From: Acidobacteriota bacterium
GTDB taxonomy: Bacteria; Acidobacteriota; Terriglobia; Terriglobales; Acidobacteriaceae
Direction: 5' to 3'
Length of the DNA stretch: 64,000 nt
NCBI GenBank assembly: GCA_013289795.1
Contig: JABCZH010000012.1
Location: forward strand, 79,733-143,732
Shown in pieces: positions 14,836 through 23,285 of this stretch (positions within the stretch are counted from its first letter, which is position 1; each line of letters starts with the position of its first letter). Both the position numbers and the translations under genes were made by a program. The notes under the pieces are model-generated. The model worked only from the letters and a program-made list of their open reading frames with translations. It was not told the origin of the DNA and did not search any database.

Positions 14836-16303
14836 CCCAACGCAAGTTCCTCCGATTCGGCATCGGCGTTCGTTGTCGGGCCCGATCGTTCTGATCGCGA
14901 TAGGCGGCATCTTTCTGCTGGGCACGATGGGAGTGCTCAACTGGGGAAATCTGGCGCACTGGTTTGCGCATTACTGGCCGGTGATTCTGATTGTGGCCGG
15001 CATCATCAAGCTGATTGAGTATCAGGCAGCGCAGCGGGAAGGTGTGCGGGCTTCGGGGATTGGCGCGGGCGGAGTTTTTCTGATCATCCTGGTGGTATTT
15101 TTTGGATTGCTGGCGACGCAGGCGTCGCGCTTCAACTGGGGAGAGTTGCGCGATCAGATCGACATTGACGACAGCGACTTCACACTGTTTGGGCAGAAGT
15201 ATACCTACGAGGACCGGCTGGCGGAGGCTTTCCCCGCAGGCAGCGCTCTGCATGTGAATGACATCAGGGGAGCGGTCAACGTCAGCGTCGGGAACGACGA
15301 CCAGATTCATGTTTCGGTGCACAAGCGGATCAACGCGGATAACGCGGGTGACGCTGACAAATGGAACGCGGGAACTAAACCGACAATCAGCGTGAGCGGA
15401 GGGGTCGTAACGCTCAATGCCAACAATCAAGCGGCGGGGGATCATGGCATCGCGACCGATCTCGACATCCAGATTCCGCGCAAGGCTGCGGTGACGATTT
15501 CGACACGCAACGGTGATGTCAGCGTCGTGGGCCGGGACGGCGAAGTGCAGATTTCGGCGCAGCACAATGATGTGACCGCGACTGACATCAACGGGAAAGT
15601 CAGCCTGACTCTGGAACGCAGCTCGGCGCGGGTATCGCAGATTTCGTCCGATGTTTCGCTGGAGGGGCGCGCCAATGATGTTTCCGTGGAAGACGTCAAG
15701 GGTGCGGTCCGGCTGGATGGCGAGTTTATGGAGAGCGTGAAGCTGTCGCGGCTGGCGCAAGGCGTGACTTTTCACTCTTCGCGTACCGATCTGCAATTCT
15801 TCCGGCTGAATGGCGACCTGGATTTGGATTCGGGGGATCTGTCAGCTTCGGACGTGGTTGGCCCGGTGCGTTTGAGTACCCGCGCCAAGGACGTTCGCCT
15901 GACCGGCGTCGCCGGCGACGTGCGCTTGCAGGATGAGGACGGTACGGTCGAACTGCACATGAGCAAGCTGGGCAGCGTGCAGCTCGAAAACCGCAAAGGG
16001 GACGTGCAGATTTATGTTCCTGACAAGGCCGGGTTCCAGGTGGATGCGCGATCGCGCGGCGGTGACGTGGAAACCGACTTTGATGGGTTGAAGGTGGACA
16101 ACCGGGAAGATCAGGCGACGGCGACGGGAACGGTCGGCGGGGGTGGTCCCCATGTAGTGGTGACCAACGAACACGGAACCATTGAGATTCGCAAGGGGTC
16201 GTCGGTGGCGGAGGTGCGGCCAGTTGCGCCGGCGCCGCCTGCTACTAAAGCGCCGCGGGCGCGGCCGGCGCAGCCCAGTACTCCGGCGGTGACGGAGAAC
16301 TAA
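14828..16303 (+). CDS. LiaF-like membrane protein with DUF4097 beta-helix domain
   Basis: A 491-residue protein. I start it at 14828 (ATGGCTAGC), eight bases inside the preceding gene. Three N-terminal TM helices (SGPIVLIAIGGIFLLGTMGVL, YWPVILIVAGIIKLI, GGVFLIILVVFFGLLA) match a DUF5668-type block. From about residue 130 a repetitive beta domain follows (ISTRNGDVSVVGRDGEVQIS, VSLEGRANDVSVEDVKGAV, VRLTGVAGDVRLQDEDGTV), the DUF4097 putative-adhesin fold. The tail is Pro/Ala rich. It is probably a stress-response target of the sigma factor; related proteins report on envelope damage. Function not proven. Confidence 0.8.
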   Translation: MASPTQVPPIRHRRSLSGPIVLIAIGGIFLLGTMGVLNWGNLAHWFAHYWPVILIVAGIIKLIEYQAAQREGVRASGIGAGGVFLIILVVFFGLLATQASRFNWGELRDQIDIDDSDFTLFGQKYTYEDRLAEAFPAGSALHVNDIRGAVNVSVGNDDQIHVSVHKRINADNAGDADKWNAGTKPTISVSGGVVTLNANNQAAGDHGIATDLDIQIPRKAAVTISTRNGDVSVVGRDGEVQISAQHNDVTATDINGKVSLTLERSSARVSQISSDVSLEGRANDVSVEDVKGAVRLDGEFMESVKLSRLAQGVTFHSSRTDLQFFRLNGDLDLDSGDLSASDVVGPVRLSTRAKDVRLTGVAGDVRLQDEDGTVELHMSKLGSVQLENRKGDVQIYVPDKAGFQVDARSRGGDVETDFDGLKVDNREDQATATGTVGGGGPHVVVTNEHGTIEIRKGSSVAEVRPVAPAPPATKAPRARPAQPSTPAVTEN

Positions 16304-16356
16304 GGCGTTTCGGTAGCGCTTCTAATCTTTCTGCCGCGGCTGCCGATATTTACAGC

Positions 16357-17595
16357 GTGGCTACTCCCGCATCCTCTCCTGCGCCTAGACCGAATACCCG
16401 ATTCGTGGCGCGCCAGCCGATCCTGACCAGCGATGAAAAAGTCTTTGGCTATGAACTGCCGTTTCGGGACGGCGTGGAAGATTACTTTCGCAACCCGGAT
16501 CCGGACGCGGCTTCACGCAGTACGTTGAGTACGTCCCTGCTGATGGGGCTGGATGTCTTGTGTGACGGGCGACGGGCCTTCATCAACGTCACCCGTGACG
16601 TGCTGCTCAAAGACTACATCACTCTGCTGCCCTCGTCCCAAACAGTGGTGGAGATTCTGGAAAGCATTCCGCCGGATGATGTAGTCAGAGCAGCCTGCCA
16701 GCGGTTGAAGGAAGGCGGATACCAGATCGCGCTGGATGATTTTGGAATGGACGATCCTCGGGAATCGCTCACCGATCTGGCGGACATTATTAAGGTTGAC
16801 TTGAGAACCACGCCGCCGGAGCAGGCGGCGGCGTTGGTGAAACGGCATGGCCCCTGGCGCTGCCGCATGCTGGCGGAGAAGGTGGAAACGCGGGAAGAAT
16901 TCCTGGCGGCGAAGAAAGCCGGGTTTGTTTATTTCCAGGGATACTTCTTTCGCCGGCCGGAAATGCTGAGCACGCATGAGATCCCGGCCAATCAGCTCAA
17001 TTACCTGCGCATGTGGCAGGCGGTGGCACGGCCTGAGTTGGACATTCGCGAAGTGGAGCAAGTGATCAAAGGTGAGGCGTCGCTCTGTTACCGTCTCTTG
17101 CGATACTTGAACTCGGCGGCTTTTGGATTCGGCCAGGAAATTCATTCTATCCGGCACGCGCTTTCGCTGTTGGGCGAGCGGGAAGTGCGGCGGTGGATCC
17201 GGCTGGTGGCGACGCTCGGGGCGGGACAGAACAAATCGAGCGACCTGGTGCTCTCGGCTCTGGTGCGAGGGCGGTTCTGTGAACTACTCTCCCCTACGGT
17301 GGGAGCCGGGGAGTCAGACTTGTTCCTGATGGGGCTGTTGTCGGTGATGGATGCGATTCTCGAGATTCCGATGGCACGCGTGCTGGAGAACGTTCCCGTG
17401 GACCAGGAGAGCAAGGCGGTGTTGCTGGGCGGGCCCAGCCGGTTGCGTCCGTTTTATCAACTGATGATCGCGCAGGAGTCTGGCCAGTGGGAAACCGCGC
17501 ATGAGCTGGCTGGCCAGTTGCACCTCAGCGAAAGCGAAGTGGCAGAGAAATACTGGGAAGCGATGCAGTGGGCGCGGCAGGTGAGCGGAGGGTGA
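16357..17595 (+). CDS. EAL-HDOD signalling protein
   Basis: A 412-residue protein from a GTG at 16357. The N-terminal half is an EAL-like domain in which the signature is changed to GYELPFRDG and other metal ligands are not conserved (QIALDDFGMDDP, IIKVDLRTTP, LAEKVETREEF). It is therefore unlikely to hydrolyse c-di-GMP. The C-terminal half is an HDOD domain (VIKGEASLCYRLLRYLNSAAFGF, IRHALSLLGEREVRRWIRLVA). This fusion is the YuxH-like family, where the domains work in protein or nucleotide binding. The protein may act in motility or c-di-GMP output together with the PilZ proteins at 22.6-24.0 kb. Confidence 0.92.
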   Translation: MATPASSPAPRPNTRFVARQPILTSDEKVFGYELPFRDGVEDYFRNPDPDAASRSTLSTSLLMGLDVLCDGRRAFINVTRDVLLKDYITLLPSSQTVVEILESIPPDDVVRAACQRLKEGGYQIALDDFGMDDPRESLTDLADIIKVDLRTTPPEQAAALVKRHGPWRCRMLAEKVETREEFLAAKKAGFVYFQGYFFRRPEMLSTHEIPANQLNYLRMWQAVARPELDIREVEQVIKGEASLCYRLLRYLNSAAFGFGQEIHSIRHALSLLGEREVRRWIRLVATLGAGQNKSSDLVLSALVRGRFCELLSPTVGAGESDLFLMGLLSVMDAILEIPMARVLENVPVDQESKAVLLGGPSRLRPFYQLMIAQESGQWETAHELAGQLHLSESEVAEKYWEAMQWARQVSGG

Positions 17596-17616
17596 TGCCC
17601 ACCCAAGGTCGTCGTG

Positions 17617-17694
17617 CTACATCTCGGCGCTGGCGTATGAATTGATTTCGCAGTTCAAAGTGATCTCTTCAAATTGTGGTGTGGTCCATTCCAT
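17617..17694 (-). CDS. pqqA: PqqA-like precursor peptide (25 residues)
   Basis: Starts at ATG 17694 with AAAGGAG six bases upstream and ends at TAG 17617. The peptide opens MEWTTPQFEEITLNCEI and ends NSYASAEM. This has the hallmarks of PqqA: a M-x-W-T-x-P start, 23-29 residues in all, and a Glu-x3-Tyr pair (E16, Y20 in EINSY), the two residues that PqqE joins to build pyrroloquinoline quinone. It lies 19 bases after the sialidase-like gene and probably shares its transcript. No pqqB, C, D or E is in the window, so those would have to be elsewhere. Confidence 0.85.
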   Translation of the reverse strand: MEWTTPQFEEITLNCEINSYASAEM

Positions 17695-17713
17695 ATCTTT
17701 CTCCTTTCTAAAC

Positions 17714-19159
17714 TCAGTGCAGGCGGATGCCGCCGACTACGTCTTGCAGGTACTGGCTGTTGCTGTCGTCCATCCACGCAGCGATGAAGTCCGGACCGGC
17801 CCAGGTGTTTCCGGTGTAGCTTCCCATACTCCCGTTGTTGTCGTTGGGGTTGGAGAATGCGGTGGTGAGTTGCACATTCGAGCGAAAGCTCTGGCCACCA
17901 TCGGTGGAGATGGCAGCGAATGCCTGGTAATTGACATTGGCGGGATCGTTGCGGCGGTCGAGCCAGCTTACTCCGACCAGCCCCATCGGACTAACAGACA
18001 GCCAAGGGAAGAACTGGTCGTGATTGGCACTCGCCGGGGCTACCGGCACGGGCTTGGACCAAGTGCTGCCCCCATCGGTGGAATGGATGACCTGTACCCG
18101 CAGATATGTGCCAGTCCAGTTGTACATCACCACGTACAGATTCCCCGCGTAAGGTCCGTCGCTGTTATCCACGCTGATCGCAGGATAGTTGTTTACTGAA
18201 ACCTTGGTATTCGGCAAGGTCCAATCAAGGGGCATCGTCACTATCGTCATTAAGCTCGGGGTGGACCACGTATTGCCGCCATCGGCTGACTTCGAGAACA
18301 CTACATAGGCTTGGCTGTTGTTGCAGCCCGCATCCGACCCGCTACCAGGGCAATACAGCCAGGTGAGGTACACGGTTCCATTCTTGCCGATGGCTAGGGC
18401 GGTAAAGTTGTCTTCGGCGGGCGAGATCTGCACTGGTGCCACGTTCACGGTCTTCCAACTGGTACCGCCGTCACTGGAGTGAGAGACAACTATCTGGTTC
18501 TTGCTTTGGCGGGGCTCGTTCAGGACCACGGCTGAAACATAGAGGTTGTTAGCATACGGACTGTGCGCACTCGCATCGACCGCTAACGCGGAATAAAAGA
18601 ACAGGCTGTGGTTGTTGGGGCCACCGAGAGCAATCCCTGGGTTGCTCCAGTTGAACCCGTCGCTGGATTTTTCAAGCGCGACCAAACCATATCGCTGGCC
18701 CGCGTTATCGGCATACTCGTCGCCGATGTAGGCGACACCATTCGAATCATAGCCAACCATTGGCTCGAATCCGGGTATGTATTGGCGTTGCGGAGTGTTG
18801 ATCACGGGCATGCAGTGCACACCCCAAGTTGCGCCCCCGTCTTGCGAATAATGAAACACAGAGAAGGTCGAAGGACCACAATTGAAATCTAGGCTGCCGA
18901 GCAACAGGTGCCTAGGATTTAGCGGATCAGCGGCGATAGGCGCATCGATCACCTCAGCGCCCCCTTCAGAAGCTTGCGTCGGTGGTAATACGCAGGGCGC
19001 GGGCGAGCAGGTGATCGGTTCACTATTCGCTGGCGCAGGTGCGCTTGGAACAAAGGACCGGAATTCCTGGTGCCGGTGGTGACCGGACTGACCCTGAGCA
19101 ATGCCTCCGAATAGGCAGGCGACTGCAGTCACTATCAAAATTCGGACTACGGTTTTCAT
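17714..19159 (-). CDS. Exported BNR/Asp-box (sialidase-fold) propeller protein
   Basis: A 481-residue protein with a signal peptide (MKTVVRILIVTAVACLFGGIAQG). Asp-box motifs S-x-D-x-G-x-[ST]-[WF] recur at propeller spacing: SQDGGATWG, SHSSDGGTSWK, SADGGNTWS, STDGGSTWS and STDGGQSF. This is the sialidase-type six-bladed fold. The catalytic Arg triad and Tyr/Glu of true sialidases could not be located, and a run of related acidobacterial proteins is annotated only as 'exo-alpha-sialidase-like'. I would call it a secreted propeller, perhaps carbohydrate binding. It lies 10 bases after the upstream propeller gene and before pqqA. Confidence 0.75.
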   Translation of the reverse strand: MKTVVRILIVTAVACLFGGIAQGQSGHHRHQEFRSFVPSAPAPANSEPITCSPAPCVLPPTQASEGGAEVIDAPIAADPLNPRHLLLGSLDFNCGPSTFSVFHYSQDGGATWGVHCMPVINTPQRQYIPGFEPMVGYDSNGVAYIGDEYADNAGQRYGLVALEKSSDGFNWSNPGIALGGPNNHSLFFYSALAVDASAHSPYANNLYVSAVVLNEPRQSKNQIVVSHSSDGGTSWKTVNVAPVQISPAEDNFTALAIGKNGTVYLTWLYCPGSGSDAGCNNSQAYVVFSKSADGGNTWSTPSLMTIVTMPLDWTLPNTKVSVNNYPAISVDNSDGPYAGNLYVVMYNWTGTYLRVQVIHSTDGGSTWSKPVPVAPASANHDQFFPWLSVSPMGLVGVSWLDRRNDPANVNYQAFAAISTDGGQSFRSNVQLTTAFSNPNDNNGSMGSYTGNTWAGPDFIAAWMDDSNSQYLQDVVGGIRLH

Positions 19160-19168
19160 CTTCTTCTC

Positions 19169-20998
19169 CTAGTTCGCGCAGTTGGGATAGCCTGGCTGTC
19201 CACAAAGCCCGAACACGTCTACCTCGCTTCTAGTCCCCATATACACTCTACTCTTGAACACGACGGGAGTAGCGAACGTTGCGGGAGTACCGGTAGCCCC
19301 GATTATGGGACTGCTGTAAAGATCCTGAAGGTTGGTTGCGTTGTATGCGTGCAAAATGGCCGATCCAAAGATACCACTACAGTTGTGGTTGAGCGGGTTG
19401 CTGGTGTTATTGTCCTCAATCGCCCACGCGATTCCCGTATTCGCGACTCCAGTATACGAGTTTGTAGTGGCGGAGGAAACCGAAGGCTTGCCGCCGTGCC
19501 CGCAGAATGCGGTGTCGGTTGAGTAGCTCGGGATGCTCGGAACTGGTCCAGGACTTACCACCGTGGTTAGCACGTACATATTCATCGGGAGGGGAGGGTT
19601 ATTTGCTTGAGGGTCCGCCACTGTAGCGTCTACCGAGTAGTAAATCGCTCGTTTAGTTGTGCTCCCGCTGATCCATTCCCAGTAGGCCGGAGTGCTCCAG
19701 TAGCCCTGTCCCAGTTCCACCTGCCCGTTCGGCAGCAGCGGCGTCTGGAGCTCCTGAACGATGAGGTCGCCTAATGAGTTAAAACCCGTCAGGTTGTCGC
19801 GATTCAGCACGTAAAGCTTCGATTCCTTGTCGGCGGTCACCATAAGACGGGGGAGCCCCGTTATGAAAGAGTCCGGAAAGAGCAAAACTCCTCCCGAGCC
19901 AAGATCCTCGTCTTGGATGCAGCGACCGACATTGCTGGCGAAACTGAAAACGTCAGCGGGCGTGAAGTAATCGGTCGTGGCGGTCGGGGCCGCTAGGGTC
20001 GAGGCATTCAGCTTGAGCAAGCTATCGCCGAAGTTGAAGTCGGTGCCGGGCGCTCCGTAGCTGCCATTGGCAATAGACACGAAAATGGAGGTCGAATCGG
20101 ACGCCAGTCCGGCACTATCCATCCATATTCCTCCGCCACTGCCGTGCGGAGTGACATTGAGGGTCGCCGTCGGGGCCGGCGTAGTAAAGAATCCGCCGGT
20201 CACGTTATAGGTGTAACTAACGAGCCAACCATTCTCCACTTCGCTGTCGGCGGGGGCGAACGCAACATAGACCACGTCAAGGTTGCCACTGGGCAGTAAC
20301 AGCAGGCCGGCCCGCTGAAAGTGCTCTGACGCATCGAAAGTGAGTGTTCCGTTGCCCGTCGTGGAGGTGCATTTGACGGTGGGCGCCTGGCCCGAGGCCG
20401 TGGGGTGAATAAGATATGGGCTGCCCGACATCTCGGCTCCCGTCTTGTAGTTAATTGCGTGCAAGAAATATTGCACATCGCCAGGATAGAAGTCGAGCAG
20501 AACAAACGATACCACGTAGAGAATACCTCCGGTCCTATCGATGACTGGCGTTCCAGTGACCCCAATGTTGGGGAAGATCACCACGCCTTTAGTGCAAGGC
20601 GGGGTCATGCGCATGGAGCAATCGACGTAGGTGCCACCGGCGTTGGCGGCGAGATCTGTGCTCCAAAGCTGCGTGTTCGAGGCTGCGTTGAACGCGTACA
20701 GCTTATCCTCTTCGGTCGCAATGAAAACCACGTCGCATGTACCACAGCCGCTCATGCCGGTCGCAGCGCTTAGCGCAAGCGGCTGCGCAAAAACCGCGCC
20801 TAATACGGTGTACTGGAAAACCTTGCCGAAGCCAGCGAGCACGGTGGACGGTGTGAGCGTCGTTTCGTTCTGCTGCCAGCCGGTGCGGTTGTTGTCGTAG
20901 TGCCAAGTTGTCACGTCTTGCGCCTCGGCGCTAGAAGTCAGCAACACCAGAGATCCAGCTAGGAACAGCAGAGAGAAGGAACGGACGAAACGGAACAT
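19169..20998 (-). CDS. Exported PQQ-like beta-propeller protein
   Basis: About 609 residues. I start at 20998 (MFRFVRSFSLLFLAGSLVLL) because GGAGG precedes it; an ATG at 21052 is in frame but would bury the signal peptide. Quinoprotein-type blades are visible: VVFIATEEDKLYAFNAASNTQLWSTDLA, GVTGTPVIDRTGGILYVVSF, RLMVTADKESKLYVLNRDNL and TPATFATPVVFKSRVYMGT. Paired cysteines (GCGTCDV, CSMRMTPPCT) suggest disulfides in the exported protein. The PQQ-binding acidic residues and Cys-Cys pair of methanol-dehydrogenase-type enzymes are not obvious, so I do not claim an enzyme. First gene of the set that ends with pqqA. Confidence 0.75.
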   Translation of the reverse strand: MFRFVRSFSLLFLAGSLVLLTSSAEAQDVTTWHYDNNRTGWQQNETTLTPSTVLAGFGKVFQYTVLGAVFAQPLALSAATGMSGCGTCDVVFIATEEDKLYAFNAASNTQLWSTDLAANAGGTYVDCSMRMTPPCTKGVVIFPNIGVTGTPVIDRTGGILYVVSFVLLDFYPGDVQYFLHAINYKTGAEMSGSPYLIHPTASGQAPTVKCTSTTGNGTLTFDASEHFQRAGLLLLPSGNLDVVYVAFAPADSEVENGWLVSYTYNVTGGFFTTPAPTATLNVTPHGSGGGIWMDSAGLASDSTSIFVSIANGSYGAPGTDFNFGDSLLKLNASTLAAPTATTDYFTPADVFSFASNVGRCIQDEDLGSGGVLLFPDSFITGLPRLMVTADKESKLYVLNRDNLTGFNSLGDLIVQELQTPLLPNGQVELGQGYWSTPAYWEWISGSTTKRAIYYSVDATVADPQANNPPLPMNMYVLTTVVSPGPVPSIPSYSTDTAFCGHGGKPSVSSATTNSYTGVANTGIAWAIEDNNTSNPLNHNCSGIFGSAILHAYNATNLQDLYSSPIIGATGTPATFATPVVFKSRVYMGTRSEVDVFGLCGQPGYPNCAN

Positions 20999-21441
20999 TT
21001 TGGATGCCTCCACGGCGGAAAGATTTGCGAACGGGGCGATTCGAGCTTTCATGACTTTCTACTCCCCTGGGGCGGTCCAGAAATAAACGGCTAGCGTGAG
21101 AACGTCGTCTATGAGTGGAGAGAATGGAAGATCGACCAGCACTGTGGGACGAAGCGAATGCTTTAACCGATCTGGCGCAGCCAGTGTGGCCCTCGCCCCT
21201 AAAGGTGTCAAGAATAAAATTCAGCTCATGGTGGATCGTTGCGAATGAACGACATAGTGGCGAGAGGCCTGCCTAATATTCATACAATGCCGTGCTTTTG
21301 TCCGAGCGCGAACTCCATGCCCCGGCGCCTGACGAATCTCAACGGGCCGATTCTCGACACTGGCATTCCTGAATCCCGGATGCGGTGTTCCATTGAAGCG
21401 TTTGTGAGAGATGGCCTCTAGAGGCCGAAAGGTGAGAGCCC
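20999..21441. other. Divergent-side spacer upstream of the propeller operon
   Basis: About 440 bases between the start of the propeller gene and the end of the GAF gene, both on the minus strand. No ORF here has family resemblance or a good ribosome site. The promoter of the propeller-pqqA transcript must lie here but I could not assign boxes with confidence. Confidence 0.4.
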
Positions 21442-22011
21442 CTACTTGCCGGAGGCTTCTTGCAGAAAGCTTAGATTGGCTGCGACTCGGGCGGCGCCTT
21501 CCAATTGCTGCAAGTCGTCGAGCGTGAAATCCGGGCCGGACGTGGCCAGATCAAATCCTTTGCGGCAAATCTGAATTACGCCTAAGACTTTCTTCTGAGG
21601 GTTAAGGATTGGCGCCGACATCAGTTTCTGGATGGAGGTCTGCTCGGAGTGGTCGCTTTCCTCGGTGGTGCCCAGCCGCACGGTTTCGAACACCCGGGCG
21701 TGCTTAACTTTGGCGAAAGTGTTGAATAGTTCTGTTTTCTTGGTGGACGCAGTATGCGCAGCCACCGAGGACGAACTGGAAACTGGAATCGACCCGGCAG
21801 TTTTCAACTGGTCGGGAAAGACGAATTTCAGCAGCCCTTTTTCCAAGCGCAACAGAGCGACTTCGTTGGGGCGCACGCCGAAGAACTTCGACACCGCAGT
21901 GCGGAATTGTTCCGGAGTGTCAGCCTGTCCCAGCGCAGATTCCACAGCAGACTTGCTGGCTCGTGCCGGCGCGGCTGCCGCTCCCGAAGTCGAATTCACT
22001 TTTCCCGCCAT
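21442..22011 (-). CDS. GAF-domain protein
   Basis: A 189-residue soluble protein with a low-complexity Ala/Ser start and a single GAF-type domain: FFGVRPNEVALLRLEKGLLKFVFP, a central helix-turn, then SAPILNPQKKVLGVIQICRKG and the closing helix FTLDDLQQLEGAARVAANLSFL. GAF domains bind small ligands or mediate dimer contacts. No output domain is attached, so it probably works by partner binding. Its leader contains two inverted repeats (22033-22071). Confidence 0.8.
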   Translation of the reverse strand: MAGKVNSTSGAAAAPARASKSAVESALGQADTPEQFRTAVSKFFGVRPNEVALLRLEKGLLKFVFPDQLKTAGSIPVSSSSSVAAHTASTKKTELFNTFAKVKHARVFETVRLGTTEESDHSEQTSIQKLMSAPILNPQKKVLGVIQICRKGFDLATSGPDFTLDDLQQLEGAARVAANLSFLQEASGK

Positions 22012-22032
22012 AAGGTCTTAAGCCCATGCCCA

Positions 22033-22071
22033 ACCCGGAGTAATCTCCGGGTGCAATGTCACTATCGTGAC
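22033..22071. promoter_or_regulatory. Two inverted repeats in the GAF gene leader
   Basis: ACCCGGAG-TAAT-CTCCGGGT (22033-22052) is a perfect 8-base stem with a 4-base loop. Next to it GTCAC-TATC-GTGAC (22058-22071) is a compact palindrome that could be a protein site. Both lie within 60 bases upstream of the minus-strand GAF start. Function inferred from position only. Confidence 0.4.
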
Positions 22072-22140
22072 CTGTTGTGGCGGGGTCATCAAGTTACCGA
22101 AGTACTTTTAGAACATTCAAGGCCTGGAAAGTTGACCCTA

Positions 22141-22518
22141 TTAGGGCTTAATCAGCGGGAATCCTTTTTCGCGCCATCCGCGAATGCCACCGTCCATTGA
22201 AATTACCTGGGTGTAACCCATTTTCTGAAGGTTATCCGCGGCCAGGGCGGAGCGGAAGCCGCCGCCGCAATATAGGATCATGGGCGTGTCGAGGTCGGGA
22301 ACTCGTTCCTCGATGTCACGCTCAATGATTCCTTTGCCCAGATGAATCGCGCCCGGCAGGTGATCTTTGGCGTATTCGCTGTCTTCCCGGACATCAATCA
22401 GCAGGAACTTGTCACCTTTGTCGAGCTTCGACTTTACCTCGTCCACCGTGGTCTCGCGGACGCGCTTTCTAGCATCGTCGACAATGCGCAGAAAACGAGG
22501 GGGATGTTGATGGGCCAT
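22141..22518 (-). CDS. Rhodanese-like sulfurtransferase domain protein
   Basis: A 125-residue single rhodanese domain. Seen are the DVREDSEYAKDHLPGAIHLGKG block and the active-site loop ILYCGGGFRSALAADNL with the persulfide-carrying Cys, then the closing GGIRGWREKGFPL. An N-terminal extension of about 20 residues (HQHPPRFLRIVDDARKRV) is typical for cytoplasmic stand-alone members. It would move sulfane sulfur between small thiols or proteins; the physiological acceptor is not evident from the neighbours. Confidence 0.92.
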   Translation of the reverse strand: MAHQHPPRFLRIVDDARKRVRETTVDEVKSKLDKGDKFLLIDVREDSEYAKDHLPGAIHLGKGIIERDIEERVPDLDTPMILYCGGGFRSALAADNLQKMGYTQVISMDGGIRGWREKGFPLIKP

Positions 22519-22597
22519 GGCCGCCTCCTATCGCTGACAATGCAATACATTTTATCGGAATGGAGATGCCGGGTGGGACAGCGGAGAAAGTTGAGGC

Positions 22598-23020
22598 TTA
22601 CGACGCGGGAGTGGAATCCGGAACCGACGCGGCTTCTTCCGTGTTTTCATCGAACGCGGGAGCAGCGGTGGCAGCCGAGCCCATCAACATTTTTTGCAGA
22701 TTCGCTTGCAGTGAGGAGCGCTCCGACTCATTGAGCTGGTCAAACTCGAACGGTTGCAGGTAGCCCTGCGTGGCCCACATGGGAAATAGCACTCGCGCCT
22801 GGCTGCGGACGGTACTGTTCCCAACGTGAAAAATCACTTCCACCTTGATGCCTTCGTCCAGAGGTTTCTCCAACTGCAGAAGACCGCCGGTGGTGGAAAG
22901 TTGATGCAGCTTGCCTCGGAGTTGGCGGCCGTTTTCGAGGCGTGCCAGAAATAACACTGTGCCCCCGAGCTTCACGCGGGGCGCCCGGTTGATCTTCTTT
23001 GGGTGAACAGACTTGGCCAT
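22598..23020 (-). CDS. PilZ-domain protein
   Basis: A 140-residue protein with a PilZ-like barrel: RAPRVKLGGTVLFLARLENGRQLRGKLHQLSTTGGLLQLEKPL, then VEVIFHVGNSTVRSQARVLF. The D/N-x-S-x-x-G element appears as LSTTGGLL and the N-terminal R-x3-R element is reduced (RAPRVKL), so c-di-GMP binding is possible but uncertain. It ends with an acidic Ala-rich tail. A second PilZ protein with a receiver-like domain is divergently placed at 23286. Confidence 0.8.
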   Translation of the reverse strand: MAKSVHPKKINRAPRVKLGGTVLFLARLENGRQLRGKLHQLSTTGGLLQLEKPLDEGIKVEVIFHVGNSTVRSQARVLFPMWATQGYLQPFEFDQLNESERSSLQANLQKMLMGSAATAAPAFDENTEEAASVPDSTPAS

Positions 23021-23285
23021 GCTATCCCCAGAATATGGCGGAGCAGGTCCGGTGGGCAGGTTACGAAAGAACCCGGCCCGCTGCGGAGCGTGCTATCTCA
23101 GTGTATCTATGATGCTTAGGCGGCGATTGTGGGGAGCGTTTTCTACCTCGCAAGGGGCTTCCCGACTTCAACCCGGAGGTCCAAAATGCGTTGCGGTCCA
23201 TATCGGGAAATGCGATTCTCGAGTAACCGCAGGAAGATTACAGCTGTTACTTTGCGGGATGAAACCTGCCGCATAGGCTAGCCCG

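Noticed and set aside
14777..15796. Minus-strand ORF of 339 codons, and the one at 14041-14940
   Set aside because: Both are antisense to the overlapping sigma-operon genes and rich in Arg/His; no domain.
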